64,000 nt of DNA. It comes from an uncultured Oscillospiraceae bacterium. GTDB taxonomy: Bacteria > Bacillota > Clostridia > Oscillospirales > Ruminococcaceae. The position numbers and the translations under genes were made by a program. Below are positions 32,829 to 42,404 of this stretch, one piece after another (positions within the stretch are counted from its first letter, which is position 1; the number at the start of each line of letters is the position of its first letter). A model generated the notes under the pieces. That model was not told the origin of the DNA and did not search any database. It worked only from the letters and a program-made list of their open reading frames with translations. The DNA lies in assembly GCA_900539195.1 (NCBI GenBank), contig UQBC01000001.1, positions 1 through 64,000 on the forward strand, given 5' to 3'.

Positions 32829-32878
32829 GATAGTATATCTACTGCTTTTATACTATCATGAAGTTAATCAGATGTCAA
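32829..32878 (-). promoter_or_regulatory. Promoter and palindrome of lipoprotein array
   Basis: On the minus strand, TTGACA (32873-32878), 17 bp, then TAGTAT (32850-32855). A perfect 9-bp inverted repeat GATAGTATA/TATACTATC (32829-32837, 32849-32857) covers the -10 box and start region, as expected for a repressor site. Confidence 0.65.
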
Positions 32879-32968
32879 TTTCTCCCCCCCGATTTGTGAA
32901 ATATAGCCAACAAAAATTGTCAAAATAGCCAAGTAACGGCTTACCCTCGCAAGCCGCCGCTTCTCATC

Positions 32969-33838
32969 TCACTTAATCTCAACAACAACATCAGTACCTA
33001 TTCCCGCCGCCTTTATCACTCCGCTTTTCTCTGCGGTGTCGGGCTCATACGGTTTTCCGTCCCTTATATAAGCTATACCGCACTTTCTGCCGTTACTCTG
33101 AATATCGGGGATATTCTCCGCCGGGATATGCACCTTTGCGGTCGCTCTCCACAAATTAATATCAAGCACTCCGTTTATCCTGTCAGCCGTTATGTCCATA
33201 TCGGATTTCGAGGTAAGTTCTATGCTTCCCGAGCTGTCTTCTATAACAACGCTGTCGGCTGAGCCGTCATATTCGATTCGTCTTATATCAATGGAGTTTA
33301 TGCAAAGCAGTCTTGCCTGTGCCGATATTTCGCAGTGGTCAGTAAGCTGTTTTGGCAGGACTATCTTCACCGACACGTTTTCCTGTGCCTCATATCGACT
33401 CATCTTATCCTTGCGCAGGCACTCTACATCAAGCTTGTTTTTACGGCTGTCGAGCCTTACCTTGAATACCGAGCCGATATCCTCCGCCGTTTCCGAAGAG
33501 AATATAACATGCAGCTTCTCGTCGTCACCGCCGGATACGGTGATATCACGCACGCTTCCGGCATTTATATCAAAGTGTGTGTTGACATCTATATCATATG
33601 CCGTTTCGCTCGTGTACTGAGCCGCACCGCCTTTTTCCGGCAAATTTCCGCTTACAAGCTCGTCAAGTGTCACCTTGAATATCTCCGCAAGTATGGTCAT
33701 ATTTTCAATATCGGGAAGACCCTTACCCGTTTCCCACTTTGTCACCGCCTGACGTGAAACGCCTATACGCTCCGCAAGCTCTTCCTGAGAAATGCCTTCA
33801 TTTTTTCGTATCTGCTTTAACTTTTCGCTGAAATCCAT
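32969..33838 (-). CDS. XRE-family regulator with DUF4097-like domain
   Basis: A 289-residue protein. Residues 1-65 are a Cro/C1-type HTH (EGISQEELAERIGVSRQAVTKWETGKGLPDI). Residues about 85-289 form a repetitive beta-rich region with short strands, like the adhesin-type DUF4097 beta-helix seen in envelope-stress proteins. AGGAGG precedes ATG 33838. There is no membrane helix. It is probably a regulator whose C-terminal domain senses something or mediates assembly. Monocistronic. Confidence 0.78.
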   Translation of the reverse strand: MDFSEKLKQIRKNEGISQEELAERIGVSRQAVTKWETGKGLPDIENMTILAEIFKVTLDELVSGNLPEKGGAAQYTSETAYDIDVNTHFDINAGSVRDITVSGGDDEKLHVIFSSETAEDIGSVFKVRLDSRKNKLDVECLRKDKMSRYEAQENVSVKIVLPKQLTDHCEISAQARLLCINSIDIRRIEYDGSADSVVIEDSSGSIELTSKSDMDITADRINGVLDINLWRATAKVHIPAENIPDIQSNGRKCGIAYIRDGKPYEPDTAEKSGVIKAAGIGTDVVVEIK

Positions 33839-33980
33839 ATTGTCTTCCTCCTGTTTTCGTTTGGCTTTTGTGAACAGCTATATCATACCCTGTTTTTCGA
33901 GTAGCCACAATAAATATCTGCTTACAATCGTTATTTTTCTGTGCTACTTTGCGTTGCATATGAAAAATCGGCATAACAAA

Positions 33981-34004
33981 GCGGAATGTGAAGCCACATT
34001 CCGC
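33981..34004 (-). terminator. Terminator of CPBP/polyamine operon
   Basis: A perfect 10-bp stem GCGGAATGTG (33981-33990) with 33995-34004, 4-nt loop, followed on the minus strand by TTTGTT. Confidence 0.75.
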
Positions 34005-34016
34005 CGATGATCTTCA

Positions 34017-35039
34017 TTAAAACTGCAACAGCATAACAACAAGTGCTATTATAAACACAGGAGAGAATATCGCAATCAGTTTTCTGTGCTTATGCTCTCC
34101 TCCGACAGGCGTAAGCTTTGCCGCTCCGCAGAACGCAAGCAGTACCGCCACAAACGGCGCCGCAAAGTAGGAGATATTCACGATAAGGTTTCCGAGCGCC
34201 GCCGCCGCATCTACAAGCCCGTCCCACAATCCGCCGATGCCCGTGAGCTGTTTCTGATACGTTATGACCGTCACAAAGAAGTTATTTATCAGATGAAGCA
34301 CCATTCCGGGGATTATCGTATCGTATCTTACCGCCATAAGTCCGAAGATTATACCGCTTAAAAACGCATATGCGAACTGATCGAAGTTACCGTGCGCCAG
34401 TCCGAACACCAGCGCCGACAGGATAATTGCAGGCGTATCGCCTATGGGTTTCAGCGAACGGAGCAACAGATGACGATAGATTATCTCCTCAAATACCGGC
34501 GCCGCAAACGCCGTGAATATAAGCGTTACAATGCCCGATGAGAAGCTCGACGGCGCAATAGCGTCCATCACATTCTCTATCTCTCCCACACCGAACAGCA
34601 GTTGCAGGATATAGTTTATGCAGGCAGTGATATTGCTTCCCCACATTGCAAAGGCAAACATCGCAGGGATAAATATAAGCGGATAGTACGACTTGTTCTC
34701 ATACTGCGTGTCAAGCCGTTTCAGCGGTCGGTACTTTTTGTACAGCACCCCGAATGCCAGCAGCTTCGGAACATATGTCGATATATTGCTGAAAGTGTAA
34801 TTCAGCACGGTGAAAAGCGTACCGCCCGTATCAAGCCCTGCGCCGACAAACGAGCGTAACAGCATTACCATCGCAACAAATATGACTTTCTGAAGCAGTA
34901 CGGATATAATCAGCGCGATGCCGACATCAAGACACAGCCTGCGTATATCCGAAGGCTTAAGGTCATCTTTCGAGGTCAGAATATCAAAGCTCTGCTGTCT
35001 GTATCTGTCCGCTATAATACCGGTAAGGCTTTTCTGCAT
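34017..35039 (-). CDS. CPBP family intramembrane protease 2
   Basis: A 340-residue polytopic membrane protein with the three motifs of CPBP (CAAX/bacteriocin-processing) glutamic proteases: EEIIYR near 195, FGLAHGNFDQF near 220 and HLINNF near 257. AAAGGA precedes ATG 35039. It is the last gene of a run headed by polyamine enzymes and is paralogous to the gene before it. Family members process prenylated or peptide substrates or act in bacteriocin immunity; the role here is unknown. Confidence 0.85.
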   Translation of the reverse strand: MQKSLTGIIADRYRQQSFDILTSKDDLKPSDIRRLCLDVGIALIISVLLQKVIFVAMVMLLRSFVGAGLDTGGTLFTVLNYTFSNISTYVPKLLAFGVLYKKYRPLKRLDTQYENKSYYPLIFIPAMFAFAMWGSNITACINYILQLLFGVGEIENVMDAIAPSSFSSGIVTLIFTAFAAPVFEEIIYRHLLLRSLKPIGDTPAIILSALVFGLAHGNFDQFAYAFLSGIIFGLMAVRYDTIIPGMVLHLINNFFVTVITYQKQLTGIGGLWDGLVDAAAALGNLIVNISYFAAPFVAVLLAFCGAAKLTPVGGEHKHRKLIAIFSPVFIIALVVMLLQF

Positions 35040-35057
35040 TTTAACAGAGTCCTTTCG

Positions 35058-36053
35058 TTAAATAATCATCATAGCTATTATATACGCCGTGCACAGAATA
35101 AATCCCGCAATAAACAAAGGTTCTTTTGCAACAGCGATGAGTTTCTGCTTTTTGGTAAGTGCGGGATAGTTGTTTACCGGTCGGTAAAGGCGATTGTTCT
35201 TTAGCTTTCCTATCGCCGCCGCTATGCCGACTACAGCTGTTGTCAGTATAACAGCAAGGTAAATCATCAGCGCTGTCATAAACGCCTGTTCGCCGCCTGT
35301 AAGCCCCTCTCCCTGCTGAATATGCGTAAACGCCGATATAAAAGTTTCACTGCTTACAGCCACGATCGCTATTCCCGCAATAGAGTTGAATATGGCGTGC
35401 ATTATCATTGTCGGCATAATACTGCCTGTCGCATATCTCACATATCCAAGGCAGATACCGACAATAACCGTATAGCAGAACTGATGTATATTACCGTGCG
35501 CCATACCGAAGCACAGTGATGAAACGAGTATCGCAAAGCCGTTTCCGTAAGGCGCAAGCGAGGACTGTATAACTCCCCTGAACCAGTACTCCTCAAACAC
35601 CGGTGCCAGCACTGCCATCTGTATGAACAAAAACGCAAGATACCACGCACCTCTTCCCGTTCCCGAAGAAACTATAGGAGTAAGCGTATCCTCGACCGCC
35701 GAGCGATTCTGTACTATAAAAAAAGATATTGCCATCACCGCAATGTTTGCCGCCTGACCCGCTCCATACATCGGTACGAACCACGATATAGCCTTACCGA
35801 GCCTTTTGGGTTTCTTGTAAAGACTGCCGTCAAAGTGATATCCCAGAAGCTTTGATGTAACCGCTATCGCCAGTACATAGAGTATAAGTATATTGGCAAG
35901 CGCCTGCACAGAAGAGGTTATCTGCGCATCGCAGTCAGCCATAAGCGCCCCGATGAGCGCAGTTACCGCATCGGCAACACACCGTGCCGCAAATATGACT
36001 ATTAAAGCCAGTCCTGCCTTTTTGCAGGCTGTCCTGAAATCAGCGGCGCACAT
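35058..36053 (-). CDS. CPBP family intramembrane protease 1
   Basis: A 331-residue polytopic membrane protein with CPBP motifs EEYWFR, FGMAHGNIHQF and HAIFN. It overlaps the end of the spermidine synthase gene by 14 nt, so it is translated from the same message. The neighbouring paralogue follows 18 nt downstream. Confidence 0.85.
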   Translation of the reverse strand: MCAADFRTACKKAGLALIVIFAARCVADAVTALIGALMADCDAQITSSVQALANILILYVLAIAVTSKLLGYHFDGSLYKKPKRLGKAISWFVPMYGAGQAANIAVMAISFFIVQNRSAVEDTLTPIVSSGTGRGAWYLAFLFIQMAVLAPVFEEYWFRGVIQSSLAPYGNGFAILVSSLCFGMAHGNIHQFCYTVIVGICLGYVRYATGSIMPTMIMHAIFNSIAGIAIVAVSSETFISAFTHIQQGEGLTGGEQAFMTALMIYLAVILTTAVVGIAAAIGKLKNNRLYRPVNNYPALTKKQKLIAVAKEPLFIAGFILCTAYIIAMMII

Positions 36054-36909
36054 CGAGAACTTCTCCCGTTTCCAGCATTTCCTTTACATAGCTCGGCAGA
36101 GCAAAGCAGCCCTTGTGAAGCTCTGTGTTATAATATCTTGTCTTAATTCCGAGTGAATTCCAGTGCTGTTCATCAAGATCCTTTATCGGATCAAGTCCCT
36201 TGCTCGCAAAGCCGAACAGCCAGTGTCCGCTTGCGTATGTCGGGATATGAGCCTGATAAACGGCGCACACGGGGAACACCGACTTTATACGCTCGTGCGC
36301 CCTGCACATAGCCTTTGCGTCATTTACATAGAACGGACTTTCGTGCTGATTCACAAGTACACCTGTATCGGTAAGCGCATTGTAGCAGTTGCCGTAGAAC
36401 TCGGGTGTGAAAAGTCCCTCGCCCGGTCCGAACGGGTCGGTAGAATCGACTATTATAAGGTCATATTCGCCCTGCTTGCGTCTTACAAAACGAAGTCCGT
36501 CGGTAAAATGTATATCAAGTCTGGGGTCGTGCATCGAAACGGTCATTTCAGGGAAATATTCCTCGCAGACCTCGACGACCTTTTTATCTATCTCGACAAG
36601 GTCGATATGCTCTATAGTGCTGTAACGGCACAGCTCCCTTACCGTACCGCCGTCGCCTGCACCGATAACAAGCACGTTCTTTATATCCTTCTTTACCGCC
36701 ATAGGAACGTGAACTATCATATCGTGATAGATAAATTCGTCCTTCTGCGTTATCATTACATATCCGTCAAGCGCAAGCAGTCTGCCGAATTCGAGCGACT
36801 GAAACACGTCTATGCGCTGATACTCGCTCTGCTCGCTGTAAAGCTGTTTGTCAACTCTTATAGAAAATCTTACACTGTCGCTGTGATTTTCCGTAAACCA
36901 AAGATCCAT
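36040..36909 (-). CDS. speE: Spermidine synthase
   Basis: A 289-residue aminopropyltransferase that moves the aminopropyl group from decarboxylated SAM to putrescine. It shows the substrate-gate start YQRIDVFQSLEFGRLLALDG, the SAM-binding motif VLVIGAGDGGTVRE at about 80-93 and the catalytic-site segment DSTDPFGPGEGLF near 155. ATG 36909 is chosen; AAAGGA lies upstream and the longer frame has no ribosome site. It lies in a minus-strand run with the decarboxylase upstream and the CPBP genes downstream. Confidence 0.92.
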   Translation of the reverse strand: MDLWFTENHSDSVRFSIRVDKQLYSEQSEYQRIDVFQSLEFGRLLALDGYVMITQKDEFIYHDMIVHVPMAVKKDIKNVLVIGAGDGGTVRELCRYSTIEHIDLVEIDKKVVEVCEEYFPEMTVSMHDPRLDIHFTDGLRFVRRKQGEYDLIIVDSTDPFGPGEGLFTPEFYGNCYNALTDTGVLVNQHESPFYVNDAKAMCRAHERIKSVFPVCAVYQAHIPTYASGHWLFGFASKGLDPIKDLDEQHWNSLGIKTRYYNTELHKGCFALPSYVKEMLETGEVLDVRR

Positions 36910-36968
36910 TTGTATTACCGTCCTTTCAATCTGTAAACGCATAAGTCAATGTGGTACGGCGGACGAAT

Positions 36969-38414
36969 TTATTCGTCCAGTATCATAATATTCTTTATTT
37001 CGAGGTCCTGTGTACCCGTAAGGAAACAGCCCTTATCCCCTGCATATTCTATATATGCGAGAATTTCATCTGTTATCTGCTCACCGGGTGCAAGTATCGG
37101 TATTCCGGGCGGATAGCACATTACAAATTCACCGCTTATCTTGCCGGAGCTTTGTTCGATCGGTACGCTTTTCTTGTTTCCGTAGAATGCATCCTGCGGC
37201 GACAGCTTAACTATAGGATTGATATACTCGTGGTCAAGCATACCCGTCTTATCCTTTGAATATATACGCTTTATGTCGTTGAGCGCTCCGATGAGCCTGT
37301 CGAGATACAGTTCCCTGTCGCCTATCGAAACGTAAGCGAGTATATTTCCTATATCTCCGAATTCTATCTGTATGCCGTATCTGTCACGCAGAATATCATA
37401 CACCTCGATACCCGCAAGCCCTATATCCCTTGTGTGTATCGACAGCTTTGTCACGTCAAAATCATAGAACGCACCGCCGTCGCACAGCTCCTTTGAGAAT
37501 GCGTAATATCCGCCTATCTCGTTTATCTCGTCACGCATATACTGCGCATAGGACTGCACCTTTGCGAATATCTCCCTGCCGTGAAGCGCAAGGTTTCTTC
37601 TTGATATATCAAGGCTCGACATCAGAAGATAGCTTCCGCTCGTCGTCTGCATAAGGTTAATTATCTGCCTTACATAGCCCTCGTTCACCGTGTCTGCTGT
37701 AAGTAAAAAGCTGCTCTGCGTCAGCGAGCCGCCGCTCTTGTGCATACTTACTGCGGCAAAATCCGCACCTGCCTTCATTCCCGCAAGCGGCATATTGTCA
37801 CCGAAGTAGAAATGCGTTCCGTGCGCCTCGTCCGCAAGAAGATACATTCCGTGTGCGTGTGCAAGGTCGGCTATCTTCTTTATATCCGAGCACACTCCGT
37901 AATAGGTAGGATTATTTACAAATACCGCCTTTGCGTCGGGGTTTTCGAGTATCGCCTTTTCAACATCCTCGACCGTCATTCCCAGCGGTATGCCCAGCTC
38001 CTTGTTTACTCCGGGATTAACGTAAACAGGCACTGCTCCGCCGAGAATAAGTGCATTGATAGCACTGCGGTGTACGTTACGCGGCATTATTATCTTCTCG
38101 CCACGCTTTGCTACGGCAAGCGCCATAGCCTGCACTGCGGCGGTAGTTCCGTTTACTATAAAGAATGCGTTCTTTGCGCCGAAAGCCTCTGCGGCTATCT
38201 GCTCCGCCTCTTTTATGACGGAAACCGGGTGACAGAGGTTATCGAGCGGCTTTGATGAGTTCACGTCCACCGTCATACATTCTCTGCCTAAAAATTCCGT
38301 CAGTTCGGGGTTGCCCCTGCCCATCTTATGACCGGGTACGTCAAAAGGCACTATGCGCTTTGCCCGGTATTCCTTTAACGCCTCATATATAGGCGCACGC
38401 TCCTGTGAGAGCAT
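36969..38414 (-). CDS. Orn/Lys/Arg decarboxylase, class I fold
   Basis: A 481-residue PLP-dependent decarboxylase of the short SpeA/YaaO type. The cofactor lysine is in SMHKSGGSLTQSS. FDVPGHKMGRG near the N-terminus and LLADEAHGTHFYFG are typical. It makes a diamine precursor (agmatine, cadaverine or putrescine) for the next enzyme; which amino acid it uses is not readable with confidence. It lies between speD and speE, so arginine or ornithine use in spermidine synthesis is likely. Confidence 0.88.
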   Translation of the reverse strand: MLSQERAPIYEALKEYRAKRIVPFDVPGHKMGRGNPELTEFLGRECMTVDVNSSKPLDNLCHPVSVIKEAEQIAAEAFGAKNAFFIVNGTTAAVQAMALAVAKRGEKIIMPRNVHRSAINALILGGAVPVYVNPGVNKELGIPLGMTVEDVEKAILENPDAKAVFVNNPTYYGVCSDIKKIADLAHAHGMYLLADEAHGTHFYFGDNMPLAGMKAGADFAAVSMHKSGGSLTQSSFLLTADTVNEGYVRQIINLMQTTSGSYLLMSSLDISRRNLALHGREIFAKVQSYAQYMRDEINEIGGYYAFSKELCDGGAFYDFDVTKLSIHTRDIGLAGIEVYDILRDRYGIQIEFGDIGNILAYVSIGDRELYLDRLIGALNDIKRIYSKDKTGMLDHEYINPIVKLSPQDAFYGNKKSVPIEQSSGKISGEFVMCYPPGIPILAPGEQITDEILAYIEYAGDKGCFLTGTQDLEIKNIMILDE

Positions 38415-38472
38415 ATCATCAGTCCTTTCGGGAAGGAAGTAATGTTGTCATAATATCACATTGATATTTTTG

Positions 38473-38496
38473 TAGGGGAGGGGCTTGCCCCTCCCG
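38473..38496. repeat. TGTAGGGG hairpin repeat
   Basis: An 8-bp perfect stem GGGAGGGG (38476-38483) with 38488-38495, 4-nt loop, preceded by TGTA. Palindromes of this form are common dispersed repeats in gut Firmicutes. It lies between speD and the decarboxylase gene. Confidence 0.55.
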
Positions 38497-38551
38497 CAGA
38501 TTTATTGATTACGTCTTTTGCCGGTTCATCAGTCAAAAGTGTGAGATCCGC

Positions 38552-39388
38552 TCACCCGTAAATATTCATCCCCGAATATATCTCTATCATCTCACGCCTT
38601 AGGTTCTCCGTAATTCTCAGTCGCTCCTTAGGCGGAATGTCATATATATCCGTATTGAACAGGTAGTTTTTCAGATCCATCTCACGCACCATAAGCCTTG
38701 TGTGGAATATGTTCGCCTGATACACGTTTATATCTGTAGCGTCATATTTCGTCAGCGTATAATCGTTGATAAAATCCTGTATCGAGGTTATATCGTGGTC
38801 GAGATACAGCTTTCTGCCGCCTACATCACGGGTAAAGCCTCTTACCCTGTAGTCTATCGTTATAATATCTGAATCGAAACTGCCGATAAGATAATCCAGC
38901 GCATTAAGCGGCGAAATCTCTCCGCAGGTCGAAACGTCAATATCTACCCTGAACGTTGAAATGCTGTTGTTGGGGTGATATTCGGGGTAGGTATGCACCG
39001 TAACGTGCGACTTATCAAGGTGTGCCACCACTGTTTCGGGTATCATAGCAGAATTACGCTGAGGATGAAGCGGTTTTCCGTCCACCATTCCCCTGTTGCA
39101 CGACTTGTCTATCTCCATACTGTCCGTAGCCTTTTCACTTATCAGCAGTGTTACACTCGCACCCTGCGGATCGTAATCCTGCTTTGATATGTTAAGCACA
39201 TTCGCACCGATTATATCCGTAACATCGCACAGTATGCCCGTAAGTCGTTCGGAATTATACTGTTCGTCAATATAGTCTATATATTCTTTCTGCTCTCTTG
39301 CTCCTTTAGCATAACAGACATCGTATATGTTGAAGCTCAGAGTCTTTGTGAGGTTGTTGAAACCGTACAGCTTCAGCTTTTTTTCCAA
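38552..39388 (-). CDS. speD: S-adenosylmethionine decarboxylase proenzyme
   Basis: A 278-residue proenzyme of the Escherichia coli SpeD type. It self-cleaves at [13 protein letters not shown], where Ser becomes the pyruvoyl cofactor. [21 protein letters not shown] and [18 protein letters not shown] are strongly conserved. A TTG at 39388 is the likely start because the frame aligns with the family from there (EKKLKLYGF) and AAAGG lies about 11 nt before it. The product, decarboxylated SAM, is used by speE downstream. Confidence 0.9.
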   Translation of the reverse strand: MEKKLKLYGFNNLTKTLSFNIYDVCYAKGAREQKEYIDYIDEQYNSERLTGILCDVTDIIGANVLNISKQDYDPQGASVTLLISEKATDSMEIDKSCNRGMVDGKPLHPQRNSAMIPETVVAHLDKSHVTVHTYPEYHPNNSISTFRVDIDVSTCGEISPLNALDYLIGSFDSDIITIDYRVRGFTRDVGGRKLYLDHDITSIQDFINDYTLTKYDATDINVYQANIFHTRLMVREMDLKNYLFNTDIYDIPPKERLRITENLRREMIEIYSGMNIYG

Positions 39389-39485
39389 CAGACACACAAC
39401 CTTTCGGAAAAATATCTGCAATAAACGCAGCTAATATAATAATATAGTAAAACTGCCCTCTTGTCAATAAAAACTTGTGTAAAGA

Positions 39486-39518
39486 AGCCGCCGACGGCTT
39501 TAATGCTCATCGGCGGCT
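39486..39518 (-). terminator. Terminator of CPA2 antiporter gene
   Basis: A 9-bp stem AGCCGCCGA (39486-39494) with 39510-39518, 15-nt loop. Confidence 0.65.
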
Positions 39519-39545
39519 CTGAATATTATTCTGTTTAATTTGAGA

Positions 39546-40817
39546 TTACACGTTATCCTGACCGGGAACATACTCAAGACTGTCGTCTGAAGTTGTAACC
39601 TCTGCAGTTTCCTTCGACTTTATTTCTCCCGAAGCATCATTCTTATCCTTGAATACAAACTTCAGCAGGATAGGAGTTACTACAGTAGTGATAACCACCA
39701 TGATTACTATAGGACCGAAAAGTCCGCTGCTCATAAGTCCCATATTAAGACCCTTATCCGCAACTATCAGCGCAACCTCGCCACGGGAAATCATTCCCAC
39801 GCCAATCTGTAATGCCTCTTTGTTCGTGTATCTGCATATCTTTGCGCCGAGTCCGCAGCCGACAACCTTTGACAGTATAGCGACTACCAGCAGTACAATG
39901 GCGAATATGATGATTGTAGGTGTCATATTTGTAAGCGTTACCTTAAGACCTATGCTTGCGAAGAAGATAGGCGATAACAGCAGATAAGACATTGTATCAA
40001 ATCTGTGTGCTATATACTTCGTCTTTGACGTACTTGAAATTACAAGACCTGCAACGAACGAGCCTGTAATATCGGCAACACCGAAGAATTCCTCGGCAAC
40101 ATACGCAAAGAGAAGGCAGAGCGCAAAGCTGACAATAACATAACGGCGCTGATTTTCTTCCGTTCTCTGTGTCCACTTGTTGAATACGAAGTGGAAGAAT
40201 ACACCGAACAGCAGAGCGAATGCGAAGAAGCCGAGTATCTTCAGTATTACTATACCGATATTTCCCGACTCGGGATCTGCAAGAGATGTGATTACCGTCA
40301 GTGCAATGATACCGAGTACATCGTCTATAAGAGCCGCACCGAGTATTGCGTTACCCGCTCTTGTGTTGAGCTTTCCGAGTTCTTTAAGCGTTTCGACAGT
40401 GATACTTACCGATGTTGCGGTAAGGATAACACCTACGAAAACATCCTGAAGGAATGTCGATGTCGAAAGAGTGGGATCTGCCGTACCGAACAGGAACGCT
40501 GTAGCGGCACCGCCGACCAGAGGAACGATAACACCGATAAGAGCTATTATCGAGCTTGCAAGTCCGCACTTCTTCATCTCACGGATATCCGTTTCAAGAC
40601 CTGCGACGAACATAAGCACGATAACGCCTATCTCCGACAGATTGCTGAGTATCGGAGCGTTGTCAAGAGATACAAGGTTAAGACACACAGGGCCTAAAAT
40701 AATGCCCGCAACCAGTGCGCCGACTACCTGAGGCAGCTTTATAACCTTTGACAGCAGTCCGAATGCTTTTGTGAAAATGAGGATTATCGCTATATAAAGC
40801 AGATATGTGTAATCCAT
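39546..40817 (-). CDS. CPA2-type Na+/H+ or K+/H+ antiporter
   Basis: A 423-residue membrane protein of the monovalent cation:proton antiporter-2 family, with about 12 helices. Signatures are LPQVVGALVAGIILGPV near the N-terminus, AALIDDVLGIIAL with the Asp pair of the ion site, and ISRGEVALIVADKG near 350. There is no C-terminal TrkA-N domain, only a short charged tail. It has a strong promoter with a hairpin leader. It could serve pH or salt homeostasis. Confidence 0.88.
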   Translation of the reverse strand: MDYTYLLYIAIILIFTKAFGLLSKVIKLPQVVGALVAGIILGPVCLNLVSLDNAPILSNLSEIGVIVLMFVAGLETDIREMKKCGLASSIIALIGVIVPLVGGAATAFLFGTADPTLSTSTFLQDVFVGVILTATSVSITVETLKELGKLNTRAGNAILGAALIDDVLGIIALTVITSLADPESGNIGIVILKILGFFAFALLFGVFFHFVFNKWTQRTEENQRRYVIVSFALCLLFAYVAEEFFGVADITGSFVAGLVISSTSKTKYIAHRFDTMSYLLLSPIFFASIGLKVTLTNMTPTIIIFAIVLLVVAILSKVVGCGLGAKICRYTNKEALQIGVGMISRGEVALIVADKGLNMGLMSSGLFGPIVIMVVITTVVTPILLKFVFKDKNDASGEIKSKETAEVTTSDDSLEYVPGQDNV

Positions 40818-40864
40818 AATTCATCTTCCTTTCCTTTTGTTCTACTTTTTCTTTTCGTCACAAA

Positions 40865-40892
40865 GGCTATATCGCAGCTGTGCGATATAGCC
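40865..40892. other. 12-bp leader hairpin of antiporter gene
   Basis: Perfect stem GGCTATATCGCA (40865-40876) with 40881-40892. It lies between the promoter and the start codon. A T-run follows on the plus strand, but no plus-strand gene uses it; on the minus strand it is a leader hairpin. Confidence 0.55.
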
Positions 40893-40914
40893 CCTGTTTT
40901 TTCTGTATGCCCGT

Positions 40915-40942
40915 ATTATAACACCTATTTAGATTATGTCAA
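40915..40942 (-). promoter_or_regulatory. Promoter of CPA2 antiporter gene
   Basis: On the minus strand, TTGACA (40937-40942), 16 bp, then TATAAT (40915-40920). Nothing was recognised in 40943-41142, which is AT-rich. Confidence 0.82.
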
Positions 40943-41142
40943 TCCGCCTTGAATGTTAAAACAAAATTTTTCGTCAAAATCTATGAATTTAACAAACAAA
41001 ATTGTTATAAGTGGATAATTTTCTTGACAAATTTCCATGAATTTTTTGAATGGCTCGTTATTCATTTTCGCAATACTATTATTTGTAAAGCTGACATTTA
41101 AAGTATTTCCTTTTTCAGCTAAAATCTTTCAAATCGGCATAA

Positions 41143-41185
41143 ATAAAAGCGTTGCGGGATTTTTACATTTCCGTAACGCTTTTAT
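41143..41185 (-). terminator. Terminator of ispDF
   Basis: A long stem beginning ATAAAAGCGTT (41143-41153) with AACGCTTTTAT (41175-41185), with inner pairs; T-rich on the minus strand. Confidence 0.75.
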
Positions 41186-41228
41186 GATTATGAATTTATC
41201 ATAAATATTTATTCAGCATCTGAACATT

Positions 41229-42389
41229 TCAGCCAATCTTTTCGACCATACATACAGCGTGGGCGGCTATACCCTTTCCTGCTATGCCAAGGCCCTCCTC
41301 GGTAGTCGCCTTTACGTTTACATCGTCCGTATCAAGCCCCAGCGCCGCCGCTATGCTCCTTTGCATATCGGGAATGAACTTTGCAAGTTTCGGCTTTTCC
41401 GCAATTATGGTTATATCTGCATTTGTAACGTGTGCGTTTTTCCCGTCAAGCAGTTTTCTGACGTGTTCAAGCAGCCGCATACTGCTTATACCCTTGTATC
41501 TGTCGTCACTGTCGGGGAAATGCTTTCCGATATCTCCGAGAGCCACAGCTCCGAGCATAGCGTCCATAAGTGCGTGTACCGCAACATCTGCGTCACTGTG
41601 TCCGAGAAGCCCCAGATTATCCTTATTCGGCACCTCCACACCGCAGAGTATCAGCCTTCTGCCCTCTACAAGCCTGTGCACGTCATATCCGTGACCTACA
41701 CAAAGTTTAGATGCGCCTGTTTTCCCGATAATATATTCCGCCATTGCTATGTCCTCTTTCGTGGTCAGCTTTATATTGTCATAACTGCCCTCAACGATAA
41801 ACGGCTTTATCCCATACAGTTCCATTACCGATGCGTCATCAGTTATCCTTGCGTCATTCACATCGAGCTTTTCCGCCGCCGCAAGATAGTCGGCTTTTCT
41901 TGCCGCCTGAGGTGTCTGTGCAAGCCACAGACCGCTTCTGTCGGGAGTAGCTGTGACAACACCGTCCTCGCATACCTTTACCGTGTCCTTGGCTCTTACC
42001 GCCGCCAGTGCCGCACCGTGCTGATATGCCGCCTGTGCGACCCTGTCTGCCGTCTTTGCCGTCACAAAAGGTCTTGCTCCGTCGTGTATCGATACAATAT
42101 CGCTCTTATCAGAGGTCTGTCTTACCGCTTTCACCGACGACTCAAAGCGTGTAACTCCGCCTGTGATGATCTTTATCGGCTTATCGGTATGTATGTTTTC
42201 ACTTACAAGCTCTCTGATTTTATCTGTATTATCCTCGCTTGCCGCTATTATTATTTCATCGGCGTTGCTTTCGACAAACCGCTCTATGCTGTACAATATT
42301 ACCGCCTTGCCGCAAAGCTGCGCTGTCATCTTATCAAAGCCCATTCTCCTGCCGCTCCCTGCGGCTAGTATTATCGCACTGGTAAACAT
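41229..42389 (-). CDS. ispDF: Bifunctional IspD/IspF isoprenoid enzyme
   Basis: A 386-residue fusion of two enzymes of the MEP isoprenoid pathway. Residues 1-225 are 2-C-methyl-D-erythritol 4-phosphate cytidylyltransferase (IIILAAGSGRRMG-type nucleotide loop, SIHDGARPFV). Residues about 229-386 are 2-C-methyl-D-erythritol 2,4-cyclodiphosphate synthase (GHGYDVHRL with the zinc ligands, LLGHSDADV, GDIGKHFPD, ATTEEGLGIAGKGIAA). GGAGAGG precedes ATG 42389. ispE lies elsewhere. The fused arrangement is known in several bacteria. Confidence 0.93.
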   Translation of the reverse strand: MFTSAIILAAGSGRRMGFDKMTAQLCGKAVILYSIERFVESNADEIIIAASEDNTDKIRELVSENIHTDKPIKIITGGVTRFESSVKAVRQTSDKSDIVSIHDGARPFVTAKTADRVAQAAYQHGAALAAVRAKDTVKVCEDGVVTATPDRSGLWLAQTPQAARKADYLAAAEKLDVNDARITDDASVMELYGIKPFIVEGSYDNIKLTTKEDIAMAEYIIGKTGASKLCVGHGYDVHRLVEGRRLILCGVEVPNKDNLGLLGHSDADVAVHALMDAMLGAVALGDIGKHFPDSDDRYKGISSMRLLEHVRKLLDGKNAHVTNADITIIAEKPKLAKFIPDMQRSIAAALGLDTDDVNVKATTEEGLGIAGKGIAAHAVCMVEKIG

Positions 42390-42404
42390 ACCTCTCCTTT
42401 ACGA

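Noticed and set aside
36163..36936. A 257-codon open frame on the plus strand opposite speE
   Set aside because: Antisense to speE, with no recognisable domain and shadow-type composition.
41259..42368. A 369-codon open frame on the plus strand opposite ispDF
   Set aside because: It is antisense to a firmly identified gene, has a Cys/Tyr/Arg-rich composition typical of shadow frames and no ribosome site.
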